A stretch of DNA of 64,000 nucleotides from Ruminococcaceae bacterium OttesenSCG-928-A16 (GCA_030267215.1 JAJDJP010000006.1:1-64000); one strand, 5' to 3'. Shown: positions 17,569-27,329, counted from the stretch's first letter. Numbers and translations are program-made. The notes: generated by a model from the sequence alone, not told the origin.

Positions 17569-17889
17569 ATGTGTGAAAAGAAAACGGAACGCCTGCATTT
17601 AAGGGTGTGCCCCTCGTCCAAAGCAAAATTAGAAAATATGGCAAAACGAGCGGGCATCAGCTTGTCCAAAACAATGGAGCAGTTGATTGAAGAATCGCCC
17701 ATAAGGGAAATGCCGCCGCTAGACTATTTCCATCTTCTGAGCGGGTTGCGCCAGATTGGCACCAATATTAACCAGGTTGCCCATGTGGCCAATTACATGA
17801 AGGATGTTCATTACGCGGAATATATACAAAACTGGCGAGAGTTGCAGCAGATTATCTTGGAAATTCGAAGAAGTGTTGAGCTTCGGTAA
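17569..17889 (+). CDS. MobC-like relaxosome accessory protein
   Basis: KTERLHLRVCPSSKAKLENMAKRAGISLSKTMEQLIE..LSGLRQIGTNINQVAHVAN. Confidence 0.75.
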   Translation: MCEKKTERLHLRVCPSSKAKLENMAKRAGISLSKTMEQLIEESPIREMPPLDYFHLLSGLRQIGTNINQVAHVANYMKDVHYAEYIQNWRELQQIILEIRRSVELR

Positions 17890-17917
17890 GAATAGTAGCA
17901 GAAGAGAGAGGATATTT

Positions 17918-18097
17918 ATGGAGAAAAAAGAACAGAGTGCCCAAACTCGATACAGAGTGGTGCGCCGAACCATCAACGGCTGCCCGGTAAGCATTTGGGC
18001 AGACACGCAGCAGCCTGCTACGAAAAATCCGGAAGTGCTGCAGTATTTGCTGGCGGCGCTGGAAGATAGGATGAAGCGGGAAGCAGTTGAAAAGTAA
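17918..18097 (+). CDS. Small hypothetical mobile-element protein
   Basis: short ORF MEKKEQSAQTRYRVVRRTINGCPVSIWADTQQ with upstream RBS. Confidence 0.5.
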   Translation: MEKKEQSAQTRYRVVRRTINGCPVSIWADTQQPATKNPEVLQYLLAALEDRMKREAVEK

Positions 18098-18272
18098 AAC
18101 CCAGTACCCGACTTTTTAGCCGGGTGCTGGGTTTTAGCCTATAGAAAAATACGAGGAGAGGTAGTATAATGAGAGCAATCCAACCGAGTGGTTGGCGCAC
18201 CTTGACAACTGTATACTCTAGCACAACGGGTCTTGCATATTCACACTTACAGAATATGCGAGGTTACTGGAA

Positions 18273-19859
18273 ATGAAAAGAGTTTTGAACCTATATAGAG
18301 TTTCTACCAAAGGGCAGGTAGACCATGATGATATCCCGATGCAGCGTATTGCTTGCCGGGAGTTTGCCGAGAAACAGGGCTGGACAGTAGTTGACGAAGT
18401 GAATGAGAAGGGTGTTAGTGGCTACAAGAATTTAGCCGCTGACCGTGACGTTCTGGCTGGTATTTTGCAGGATGCCAAAGAAGGCAAGTTCGATATCCTG
18501 CTGGTCTTTATGCTGGACAGACTTGGCCGTAAATCCTTCGATACCCCCGGCGTTGTGATTGAACTGGCATCCTACGGTGTGGAGGTCTGGTCTGCCCAGG
18601 AAGGGCACATATGCTGTGCAACTCCAGAAGATCAGGTGACGCTGTTTCTAAAATGCTGGGGCGCAGAGGGTGAGAGCCGGAAAACATCCATTCGTGTAAA
18701 AGAGCGGTTCCACCAGTTGGTAGAACAAGGCTTGTGGCCGGGTGGCGTGGTGCCGCTGGGCTACCGGGCTGCCTACAAAGGCCGAATGAACAAGAAGAAC
18801 CAGCCCATCAAAGATTTAGAGATTGACCCACGGGAAGCCGAAATTGTAAGGGAGTTGTTCCATAAGACTGTGCACGAAGGTTACGGTTCCCACATGCTGG
18901 CAGCTATGCTCAACGAGCGCGGCCTGCACACCCACAACGGGGCGCGGTTCCAAAGCAACACAGTGCTCCGGGTGCTACGCAACCCCATCTACACAGGCTT
19001 TCTCACGGCGGGCGAAACTGTTTCACCCCACCTGCCAGATTTACAAATTGTGGAACAACCTATCTTCCTACGGGCCAATGAGATATTGGAGCAACGCAAG
19101 CCCATCAATGAGAAGAAGCGGCAGGTTGCCATGACGAACAAAGGCAAAGTGCTGCTATCTGGCAATGTTTACTGCGCCCACTGTGGTACGCGGCTGGCTT
19201 CCATCCGTTATACCGACTCCTATATCCGCAAGGATGGCTCGAAATACTTTGTGGAAGAGCCAAAATACCAGTGCTATCATCGTGCCCGTAGGCTGAATGA
19301 TTGCGATGGAGCGAATAACTACAAGGCGTCCAAGGTGGATGCGGTGGTGACGGAGGTTGCCAGAGAGGTATTGATGCAGATACAAGATACCCCCAAAGAC
19401 ATCTCAATTGAAACACGGCTGGACAGGCAGATACAAAATACTACTCAGGTGAAGAAGCAGCTTGAGCGACAGGTGGCCGAGAAACAACAGGAACAGGAGA
19501 CGCTGCAAGGAGAGATAGGAAAGTGTTTGCTAGGAAAAAGCCGTTTTACAGAGGATGTTTTGAGCGCTGAAATAGACCGCACAAAAGCTGAGCTGGATGC
19601 CTTAAAGCTGGAATTACAGGTAGCTAAAGATGAACTGGACAATCAACAAAAGACACGCGAGGGAATCAGTGGTGTATACGATCGTTTTATAAGCTGGGCG
19701 GACGAGTTTGATCAAGCGCCCCTGATGCGCAAGAAAGTGATTGTAAATGAACTGTTTGAGCGTGTGACCGTGGGGAAGGGTTATGTTATGAATGTAAAGC
19801 TGAACCCGGAATATGCGCAGTTCCTCCCCAGCGCCGCCGAATTGCAGGAAGTTGGTTAA
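18273..19859 (+). CDS. Large serine recombinase (site-specific integrase)
   Basis: resolvase N-terminus NLYRVSTKGQVDHDDIPMQ..FDILLVFMLDRLGRKSFD; zinc ribbon YCAHCGTRLA; C-terminal coiled coil. Confidence 0.93.
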   Translation: MKRVLNLYRVSTKGQVDHDDIPMQRIACREFAEKQGWTVVDEVNEKGVSGYKNLAADRDVLAGILQDAKEGKFDILLVFMLDRLGRKSFDTPGVVIELASYGVEVWSAQEGHICCATPEDQVTLFLKCWGAEGESRKTSIRVKERFHQLVEQGLWPGGVVPLGYRAAYKGRMNKKNQPIKDLEIDPREAEIVRELFHKTVHEGYGSHMLAAMLNERGLHTHNGARFQSNTVLRVLRNPIYTGFLTAGETVSPHLPDLQIVEQPIFLRANEILEQRKPINEKKRQVAMTNKGKVLLSGNVYCAHCGTRLASIRYTDSYIRKDGSKYFVEEPKYQCYHRARRLNDCDGANNYKASKVDAVVTEVAREVLMQIQDTPKDISIETRLDRQIQNTTQVKKQLERQVAEKQQEQETLQGEIGKCLLGKSRFTEDVLSAEIDRTKAELDALKLELQVAKDELDNQQKTREGISGVYDRFISWADEFDQAPLMRKKVIVNELFERVTVGKGYVMNVKLNPEYAQFLPSAAELQEVG

Positions 19860-19931
19860 GGCAAGCTGGCAAAGTATTAAAAATGACGATATAAAATTCT
19901 ATCTATTTCCGGTGTAATTCGTTACGTTTGT

Positions 19932-19988
19932 TAGAGCATGCGGCTGTTAACCGCAGGGTCGTTGGTTCAAGTCCAACTTGGGGAGCCA
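19932..19988 (+). repeat. attR-like duplicated 3' end of tRNA-Asn
   Basis: 57 bp identical to 2284-2340 except one base; lacks tRNA 5' half. Confidence 0.9.
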
Positions 19989-20106
19989 AAAACAAGAATC
20001 CCGCCATGGGCGGGGTTCTTGTTTTTTATTCTCTGGCTTGCATTTTGAGCTAATGGCCTTGCGGTTATTACAGCCGTGCGGCGTTAACCGTAAGGGTTGG
20101 GGGGGG

Positions 20107-20189
20107 CTTCTGCGTTCTCTAGTACTGTACGTATGCAAGGCCTTTGTACTATCAAATGAGTGTGTAGAGGAAAATGTAATAAAATGCCT
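20107..20189 (+). repeat. Right copy of second flanking direct repeat
   Basis: cttctgcgttctctagtactgtacgtatgcaaggcctttgtactatcaaatgagtgtgtagaggaaaa..aaaatgcct. Confidence 0.8.
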
Positions 20190-20245
20190 AGGACAATTTA
20201 GCTGCCTGGATATTTAGTAAGGAAACTCCATAGAAGCGACTGTAG

Positions 20246-20434
20246 CTCTCGGAAGGAATAAAATTTAAGTGCATAGGCCTTACTGGGGCTCATAGTTACG
20301 AATATACCGTTACCTCTGTCGATAGTGCAAATAATGATAGGAACATGTCTGGCAACCCATTTGTGTATAACATCTCCTTGATGAGGGGGTACACCACCGG
20401 CCTACATAGCCAGTACGCCCTTGTGTCTAAATAA
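20246..20434 (+). pseudogene. Possible C-terminal gene remnant
   Basis: open stretch without start: LSEGIKFKCIGLTGAHSYEYTVTSVDSANNDRNMSGNPFVYNISLMRGYTTGLHSQYALVSK*. Confidence 0.3.
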
Positions 20435-20445
20435 AGCCCTTAAAT

Positions 20446-20476
20446 AAAAAAGACAGGCCTAAGGCCTGTCTTTTTT
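20446..20476. terminator. Bidirectional terminator
   Basis: aaaaaagacaggcct-a-aggcctgtctttttt. Confidence 0.8.
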
Positions 20477-20528
20477 ATTTATTTCCTATTCAGCTGCGGA
20501 ATAACAGCAGTATTGCTGCCGGTGTATT

Positions 20529-21170
20529 CTATTCGCCCGACAGCTGTTGTTTGGTTACTAGCTCTGCCAATGTTTTGCCCAATACTTCGTGCGCCTCTAC
20601 CGTAAGATGAACACCATCTGCTTCATCGGCAGAGATAACGGTGCCGGCATCGAAAAATGGCAGGTTTAATTCCTGCGCCACCAGCTTGTAGGCGGCGGCC
20701 AGTTGTTCGCTTTTTTTGTCTGCGCCGGGGCCAAAGCCGCCCAAAGTGTCGTACTTGCTATAGCAGGGAATAATGGGGGTGGGGGCAACCAAAAGAATGT
20801 TTGGCTCATTGCGCCAGGCCTCGGTATGCATTGCCTTTTGCAGCAAACGGCGCATTCCCTTGGCAATCATGCCGGCCTCTACCCCAAAGCGGCCCTTGGT
20901 GTCGTTGGTTCCCAGCATAACAATCAGCAAATCCAGCGGCATGTGGCTCATCATTAAGGGGGTAATAGTTGCAAGGCCGCTCAGGCCTTCGGTTAAGGGG
21001 TCATCAAAAACAGTGGTGCGGCCCGGCAGGCCTTCTTCTACAACATGGTAGCCGCTGCCAAGCGCACTTGCCAGCACCCTTGGCCAGCGCTGTGCAAAAC
21101 TGTAGCGCCCCCCGGTAGTTGCCGCATAGCCATAGGTGTTGCTGTCTCCAAAGCACAGTATGGTTTTCAT
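20529..21170 (-). CDS. SGNH/GDSL-family hydrolase (esterase)
   Basis: ILCFGDSNTYGY, LGTND, DGVHLT blocks. Confidence 0.85.
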   Translation of the reverse strand: MKTILCFGDSNTYGYAATTGGRYSFAQRWPRVLASALGSGYHVVEEGLPGRTTVFDDPLTEGLSGLATITPLMMSHMPLDLLIVMLGTNDTKGRFGVEAGMIAKGMRRLLQKAMHTEAWRNEPNILLVAPTPIIPCYSKYDTLGGFGPGADKKSEQLAAAYKLVAQELNLPFFDAGTVISADEADGVHLTVEAHEVLGKTLAELVTKQQLSGE

Positions 21171-21182
21171 GGTATTTTCCCC

Positions 21183-22046
21183 TTAAAGCATTTTTTTGGC
21201 AATGGCCTTTGTGGTGGCCTCGCCGTTGGCAATGGTGGTTTCCATATCCCGCCGGCAAAACTCGTTATACAGCACATCTATAATATAAAGCAGGCTCATT
21301 TTGGTTGCTACGCTGCCCATTTGCAACGGCCCTTCGCGGCTGCCGCATTGCAGCACCACATCGGCATATTGTGCGGCCTCGCTTTGTGGAAACCCAGTTA
21401 CCAAAATAACCTTGCCGCCCACACCATGCACCTGTGGCAGCATATCAATCAAATCGCGCGTGGCACCCGAATACGAGAAAAACAGGATGACATCACCCGC
21501 CTCAAGCAGGCTTGCCGCCATGGCTTGGTGGTGGTTATCTTGAATGGTGTGGAATTTGTTGCTGGCAGTCATAAACCGGCCCCATGCCTCCATAGCCATT
21601 AGCAAGCTGCCGCCCTGCCCAAAGCAATACACCGCTTTTGCGCTTTGCAATAAATCCACCGCTAAGGTTATGTCTTCGGCGCGCAGCAATTTCATGGTTT
21701 GCGCTAAAGTTTCCACATCGCTGTGGTATAATTTTTTCAGCATATCTTCAATGCTGTCGTCTGGCTTTACTTTGCCGTAAACCTCGTACCGGTCGTCGCC
21801 TGCCAGCGCGGGCACGGTGCTTTTGGCAAGTTCTAGCTTAAAATCGTTATATCCCTCAAAACCCAAGGTGCGGCAAAACCTAAAAATGGTTGCGTCGGCT
21901 ACGTCGGCACCCGCCGCCATGTTCGAAATAGTCATGTATTGGCTTTCTACCTTATTCTGAAAAAGAAAGTCTGCCACTTTTTTTTCGGTTTTGGTTAGCG
22001 AGGGGTATTTCTCTTTAATAAGCTCTATTACATCTTTTCGAATCAT
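21183..22046 (-). CDS. RpiR-family transcriptional regulator (HTH + SIS)
   Basis: YPSLTKTEKKVADFLFQN..VADATIFRFCRTLGFEGYNDFK; SIS domain. Confidence 0.88.
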   Translation of the reverse strand: MIRKDVIELIKEKYPSLTKTEKKVADFLFQNKVESQYMTISNMAAGADVADATIFRFCRTLGFEGYNDFKLELAKSTVPALAGDDRYEVYGKVKPDDSIEDMLKKLYHSDVETLAQTMKLLRAEDITLAVDLLQSAKAVYCFGQGGSLLMAMEAWGRFMTASNKFHTIQDNHHQAMAASLLEAGDVILFFSYSGATRDLIDMLPQVHGVGGKVILVTGFPQSEAAQYADVVLQCGSREGPLQMGSVATKMSLLYIIDVLYNEFCRRDMETTIANGEATTKAIAKKML

Positions 22047-22291
22047 TACACAACACCATCCTGAAAAATTATTTCATTGTGATGATTGTACAGGATAATT
22101 CAAAAAACCGCAATAGAGTGGGCTGTATTTCTGTAGTATTGGTATTCAAATTGGCGAACCAACCAAAAAAAGAAATTAATTTTCGTAATATATAACAATT
22201 GAAAAAATATTTTTTGATGTTATACTACAGGCAAGAGGGATAAGTGAAGCGCAGCTTATCACCACTACAAATTTATGGAGGATTATGACAT

Positions 22292-23635
22292 ATGAAGAAA
22301 AAACTTGCTTTGTTTTTGGCCGCTTTAATGGCCATGGCCTCACTGGCCGGCTGCGGTGGCACCACCGCACCCCCAAGCAGCAGCGCCACCGCTACCCAGC
22401 CCAGCAGCACTGCCGCAACCGGAGATTTAACGGCCGAAATTACCTGGTGGAGCTTCCCCACGTTTGACGACAAAACCGGAACATACGACCAAAAGCTGAT
22501 TGATGCCTTTAATGAAAAATACCCCAACATTACCGTAAAGCTAGAAATGATTGACTTTACCTCTGGCCCCGAAAAAATAACCACTGCCATACAGGGTAAC
22601 ACCGCCCCCGACGTACTTTTTGACGCCCCCGGCCGCATTGTAGATTACGGCAAAAGCGGTGTGCTGGCAAACTTGAATGATTTGTTTACCGATGAAATGA
22701 AAAACGATGTTGGCAACCCCAATATTGTAGAAGCTTGCGGCGATGGCGAAAATTACTGGATGTACCCGCTAAGCGTTGCGCCTTTTGTAATGGCTTACAA
22801 CAAAACCCTGCTAGAAAAAGAGGGCTTGTTGGATATGCTGAACCTGGAAGGCGACCGCACCTGGACCACCGATGAATTTACCGCCTTAAACGAGGCGCTG
22901 GCCGCAAAAGGCCACACCAACGGCTTGGTATTTTGCATGGACCAAGGCGGAGACCAAGGCACCCGCGCACTAATTGCAAACCTTTATTCTTCGTCTATTA
23001 CAAACGATAGCCTGACAGAGTATACCATTAACGACGCAAACGGCGTAAAGGCCATGCAGTATGTTATGGACCAAGTGGCCGCCGGCAATTTAGGCAATGG
23101 TGCCTCGTACAACGGTGGCGGCGCTATCGAGCAATTTGTTGCGGGCACGGTTAGCTCGGCCCTGCTGTGGAGCCCGGGCCTAGACCTAAACAACAAAGAA
23201 GCACTGGCTGCCAATGGCATAGAAGCCGTTGCCGTGCCCCTGCCCAGCGATAACGGCAAACCCAATGCTACCGAATATTTGGTGAATGGTTTTTGCGTGT
23301 TTGACAATGGCGACGCCGACAAAATTGCCGCCAGCAAACTTTTTGTAGAGTTTGTTTGCGACGATGCAGAATGGGGCCCCAAAAACGTGGTAGCCACCAA
23401 CTGTTTCCCCGCACGCCAAAGCTATGGAGAGCTATACCCCGGCAACGAAAACATGGCCTTCTATGGCAGCCTTTCGCAGTACTACGGTGTTTACTACAAC
23501 ACCATCGATGGCTTTGCCTCGATGCGTCCGGCATGGTTCTCTAATGTTCAGGCCGCCCTTACGGGAGACAAAACCGCCGAGCAAGCCATGAACGATTTTG
23601 TTCAGGACGCCAACAAAGCAATTGAGGCAGCATAA
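22292..23635 (+). CDS. Sugar ABC transporter substrate-binding lipoprotein
   Basis: lipobox MASLAGCGG; ITWWSFPTFDD; extracellular solute-binding protein family 1 features. Confidence 0.88.
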   Translation: MKKKLALFLAALMAMASLAGCGGTTAPPSSSATATQPSSTAATGDLTAEITWWSFPTFDDKTGTYDQKLIDAFNEKYPNITVKLEMIDFTSGPEKITTAIQGNTAPDVLFDAPGRIVDYGKSGVLANLNDLFTDEMKNDVGNPNIVEACGDGENYWMYPLSVAPFVMAYNKTLLEKEGLLDMLNLEGDRTWTTDEFTALNEALAAKGHTNGLVFCMDQGGDQGTRALIANLYSSSITNDSLTEYTINDANGVKAMQYVMDQVAAGNLGNGASYNGGGAIEQFVAGTVSSALLWSPGLDLNNKEALAANGIEAVAVPLPSDNGKPNATEYLVNGFCVFDNGDADKIAASKLFVEFVCDDAEWGPKNVVATNCFPARQSYGELYPGNENMAFYGSLSQYYGVYYNTIDGFASMRPAWFSNVQAALTGDKTAEQAMNDFVQDANKAIEAA

Positions 23636-23661
23636 TAAACGGCAATAACGCAGGTTAGCGG

Positions 23662-23694
23662 CATGCCCGCCCCTATATAGTTTGGGCGGGCATG
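23662..23694 (+). promoter_or_regulatory. Intergenic hairpin between SBP and permease genes
   Basis: catgcccgccc...gggcgggcatg. Confidence 0.5.
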
Positions 23695-23720
23695 TTGTTT
23701 ACAAACAGGAGTGACAAGCG

Positions 23721-24644
23721 ATGCAACAAAACAAAACAGTCACCAAAACGGGTAAGCGCCGCCGGCTTGGTATCCGCGGGCGCGAAACACTGGTGTCGTA
23801 TCTGTTTATGCTACCGGCCCTGCTTTTTTTTGTGGCCTTTGTGGTAGGGCCTATTCTTTCGGGCCTTTATACCAGCTTTTTTAACTATACCGCCCGGCAT
23901 AATAACTTTATTGGCCTTGGCAACTATATCGAGCTTTTTCAAAGCGAACCGTTTTTAAAAAGCCTGCGCAACACTGTTTTGCTGGTTATTGGCGTTGTGC
24001 CGATAATTGTGCTGTTTAGCATTTTTGTTTCCACCATCATCTACCAAAAAAATCCCATTATCCGCAGCATTTTTCGCGGTATATTTTATCTGCCCGTGGT
24101 TACCGGCACGGTGGCCATTGTGGTGGTGTGGAAATGGATTTACGACCCGTTAAACGGTATTTTAAATTGGGCTTTGCAGGCCATGGGCGCTATCGACCAA
24201 AACATTATGTGGCTGGGGGATAAAAAATATGCCCTTTTGGCAATTATTGTGGTTTTGTTTACCACCAGCGTGGGCCAGCCCATTATTTTGTATGTGGCAG
24301 CCCTTGGCAATGTAGACCAAAGCCATATCGAAGCCGCACAAATTGACGGGGCTACCTCTTGGCAGGTTTTTAGGCACATTAAATGGCCGGCCATTATGCC
24401 CACAACCTTGTACGTGGTGGTTATCACCACCATCAATTCGTTCCAGTGTTTCTCCCTTATCCAGCTGTTAACAGGCGGCGGGCCAAACTACAATTCGTCT
24501 ACCATTATGTACCTGGTGTACGAGTACGCGTTTAAGCAAAGCCGGTTTGGGTATGCCAATGCCATGGGGGTTATTCTGGCAATTATTATAGGGGTATTTA
24601 GCATTATTCAGTTTAAATTTTTTGGAGACAAAGTAGAATACTAA
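23721..24644 (+). CDS. Sugar ABC transporter permease (MalF-type)
   Basis: six-TM binding-protein-dependent permease; EAAQIDGATSWQVFRHIKWPAI. Confidence 0.88.
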   Translation: MQQNKTVTKTGKRRRLGIRGRETLVSYLFMLPALLFFVAFVVGPILSGLYTSFFNYTARHNNFIGLGNYIELFQSEPFLKSLRNTVLLVIGVVPIIVLFSIFVSTIIYQKNPIIRSIFRGIFYLPVVTGTVAIVVVWKWIYDPLNGILNWALQAMGAIDQNIMWLGDKKYALLAIIVVLFTTSVGQPIILYVAALGNVDQSHIEAAQIDGATSWQVFRHIKWPAIMPTTLYVVVITTINSFQCFSLIQLLTGGGPNYNSSTIMYLVYEYAFKQSRFGYANAMGVILAIIIGVFSIIQFKFFGDKVEY

Positions 24645-24658
24645 AGGAGGGACGAAAC

Positions 24659-25495
24659 TTGAAACCAAAAAAACTAAAACGCCTTACACCGTATAACGTT
24701 GTTTCTATGGTGATGCTTTGCATTGTTACCATCGTTTTCGTCTTTCCGTTTTATTGGGTTATTACCGGTAGTTTTAAAGAGCAACGCGTAACCATTCAGC
24801 TTCCGCCACAATGGTTTCCGCAAAACCCAACGCTAGATAACTACCTTACCCTGTTTAAGCAACCCGCCTTAAAATGGTTTTTAAACAGCTTTTTGGTGGC
24901 GTTTATAAGCATGGCGCTGGTGTGCTTTGTTTCTACACTGGCCGGGTATGTGCTGGCCAAAAAACGGTTTTACGGCGGCAAATTACTGTTTGGCATTTTT
25001 GTGGCCGCCATGGCGTTGCCCAAACAAGTTGTGCTGGTGCCGCTGGTGCGCTTGGTAAGCGCGTGGGGGTTTCACAACACGCTGGCAGCGGCTATTCTTC
25101 CCGCCGTGGGCTGGCCGTTTGGCGTGTTTTTAATGAAGCAATTTTCTGAAACCATACCCACCGAGATGCTGGAAGCTGCCAAAATTGATGGATGCAACGA
25201 ATGGCAAATTTTTTACCGGGTAGTGTTGCCAATGGTTAAACCCGGTATTGGCGCACTGGCTATTTTCACCTTTATATCGGCCTGGAACGATTATTTTATG
25301 CAGTTAATTATGCTTTCCAGCCGCGAAAACCTCACACTTCAGCTGGGTATTGCCACCATGCAGGCAGAATTTGCAACCAACTATGGCGTGCTAATGGCGG
25401 GCGCCACCTTCTCGGCCATTCCTATTGTGCTTATTTTCATCATTTTCCAAAAATCATTTACCCAGGGTATCACCATGGGCTCCGTCAAAGGATAA
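24659..25495 (+). CDS. Sugar ABC transporter permease (MalG-type)
   Basis: EAAKIDGCNEWQIFYRVVLPMVKPG; TTG start with RBS. Confidence 0.88.
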   Translation: MKPKKLKRLTPYNVVSMVMLCIVTIVFVFPFYWVITGSFKEQRVTIQLPPQWFPQNPTLDNYLTLFKQPALKWFLNSFLVAFISMALVCFVSTLAGYVLAKKRFYGGKLLFGIFVAAMALPKQVVLVPLVRLVSAWGFHNTLAAAILPAVGWPFGVFLMKQFSETIPTEMLEAAKIDGCNEWQIFYRVVLPMVKPGIGALAIFTFISAWNDYFMQLIMLSSRENLTLQLGIATMQAEFATNYGVLMAGATFSAIPIVLIFIIFQKSFTQGITMGSVKG

Positions 25496-25506
25496 AGGAG
25501 CAAATT

Positions 25507-26424
25507 ATGCGTAATATAGAAAAATATAAAGGGATTATTCCGGCATTTTATGCCTGCTATAACCAAAGCGGCGATATTGACGATGCTCGTACGGCGGCTT
25601 TGGCCCACCATTTGGTAAATAAAGGCGTTAAGGGGCTGTATTTGTGCGGTTCTTCGGGCGAGTGCATTTACCAAACCGTGGAAGAACGCAAGCGCATTGC
25701 AGAAACCGTTGTAAAAGCGGTGGGTGGCAAAACCACCCTTATTGTGCACGTTGGCGGGGTTGGCACCCGCGATGCAGCAGAGCTGGCACGCCATGCCGAA
25801 AGCCTAGGGGTGGACGCCGTTGCCTCTATTCCGCCCATCTACTTTCGCCTGCCCGATCGCTCGATTGCCAAGTATTGGAATGATATTTCGGCTGCGGCCC
25901 CTCACACCGATTTTATCATCTACAACATACCCCAACTGGCCGGCGTTAGCTTAAACGGAGAGCTGCTGCAAGAAATGTTGAAAAACGAACGACTGGTGGG
26001 GGTAAAAAACTCATCGATGCCGGTGCAGGATATTGAGCTGTTTAAAACCATTGGGGGCGAAGATTTTGTGATTTTTAATGGCCCCGATGAACAATATGCC
26101 GCCGGAAGATTGCTGGGAGCCGATGCCGGTATTGGCGGCACCTATGGTGTAATGCCAGAGCTGTTTATGGCCATTGACCAAGCGATGAGCGAGGGCAATG
26201 TTGCTAAAATGAAAAAGATTCAGTCTAGCATCAACCGCATTGTAGAGCTGCTGGTTGGCTGTAAGGGTAACCTGTATGCTGCGCTAAAGGGCGTGCTTCG
26301 CTTGCAAGGGGTAGAGGTAGGCACCGTGCGTGCACCACTGGCAGATTTAGATAGCAGCGATTTTGCCAACGTAGAAAAAGCACACGAGATGATTTGCCTT
26401 GCAAAGGATGTGTATGCAGTATGA
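25507..26424 (+). CDS. N-acetylneuraminate lyase / DHDPS family
   Basis: GLYLCGSSGECIYQTVEERKRI; YNIPQLAG. Confidence 0.82.
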   Translation: MRNIEKYKGIIPAFYACYNQSGDIDDARTAALAHHLVNKGVKGLYLCGSSGECIYQTVEERKRIAETVVKAVGGKTTLIVHVGGVGTRDAAELARHAESLGVDAVASIPPIYFRLPDRSIAKYWNDISAAAPHTDFIIYNIPQLAGVSLNGELLQEMLKNERLVGVKNSSMPVQDIELFKTIGGEDFVIFNGPDEQYAAGRLLGADAGIGGTYGVMPELFMAIDQAMSEGNVAKMKKIQSSINRIVELLVGCKGNLYAALKGVLRLQGVEVGTVRAPLADLDSSDFANVEKAHEMICLAKDVYAV

Positions 26425-27313
26425 CCAACATCAAAGCGAACACCGTTTGCGTTGATATTGGTGGCACCTATATAAAAAGCGGATATATGGACAGCGATGA
26501 ACTGCGGGACCTATGTGAAACCCCCACCCCCCCCCCGAAGGGGGCGAGGCTTTGCTGCGCACGGTTGCGGGCATTGCGGCTAAGTATGCCGGTGCGCAAA
26601 GAATAGGCGTTAGCACCGCTGGCGAAGTAGACGCCGCCACAGGTGTAATACGGTACGCCGCAAATATCCCCGGCTATACCGGCCTGCCGGTTAAAAAACT
26701 GCTGCAAGAAATGACGCAGATGCCGGTGGCGCTGGAGAACGATGTAAATGCGGCTGCCTTGGGAGAAATGCACTTTGGTGCGGGCAAACAAGATGCTTTA
26801 ACAAACTTTTTAATGGTAAACTATGGCACCGGTATTGGCGGTGCCATAGTTTTAAACGGTGCCTTGCATTATGGCATGAGCGGTTCTGCCGGCGAAATTG
26901 GCGGCCTAATTACCCACCCAGAGGCCGTTACCAGCGAGGTTGGCAGCGGCAGCTACGAGCGTTATGCCTCTACGGCGGCACTGGTGCGGCACACAACACG
27001 CCTTTCGCCCAAACTAAACAGTGGGCGGGCAGTGTTTGCCGCCATTGGCCATAGGCCGGTGCAAATGCTGGTGCAACGGTGGATAGATGAAGTGGCCGCT
27101 GGTTTGGTGGGTGCTATCCACCTGCTAAACCCCCAGGCAGTTGTTTTGGGCGGGGGGATACTAAGCGAAGAAATGGTTTTTAGCGGGATACAAAAACGTG
27201 TGCTGCCCATGCTTAAACCCACTTTTGCCACTACACAAATAGTGCGGGCCCGTTTGGGTGGGCAGGCGTCTATGTATGGTGCCGGCCTGCTTGCCAGCAA
27301 AATACAGCTATAA
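26421..27313 (+). pseudogene. ROK-family kinase (ManNAc-kinase-like), frame interrupted at a poly-C tract
   Basis: frame 1 MTNIKANTVCVDIGGTYIKSGYMDSDELRDLCETPTPPP joins frame EGGEALLRTVAGIAAKYAGAQRIGVSTAGEV.. if the C10 tract (26527-26536) were C11 or C8. Confidence 0.8.
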
Positions 27314-27329
27314 AGCGAGAGGAGACAAA

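Larger units (their letters stand above)
2284..19988 (+). mobile_element. tRNA-Asn-associated integrative/mobilizable island carrying type III-B CRISPR-Cas with RT-Cas1
   Basis: 57-bp direct repeat of tRNA 3' end at 2284-2340 and 19932-19988 (one mismatch); MobC-like gene, candidate oriT and large serine recombinase at the right end. Confidence 0.75.

Noticed and set aside
18273-18300. Self-targeting of the recombinase start by spacer 7 (both contain ATGAAAAGAGT)
   Set aside because: Upstream and downstream bases differ (ggaaATGAAAAGAGTTTTGAAC vs GATAAAAATGAAAAGAGTAAAAT); only a short shared core.
19978-20217. 79-aa ORF spanning the att repeat and terminator
   Set aside because: Covers the tRNA 3' end and hairpin; non-coding explanation is better.
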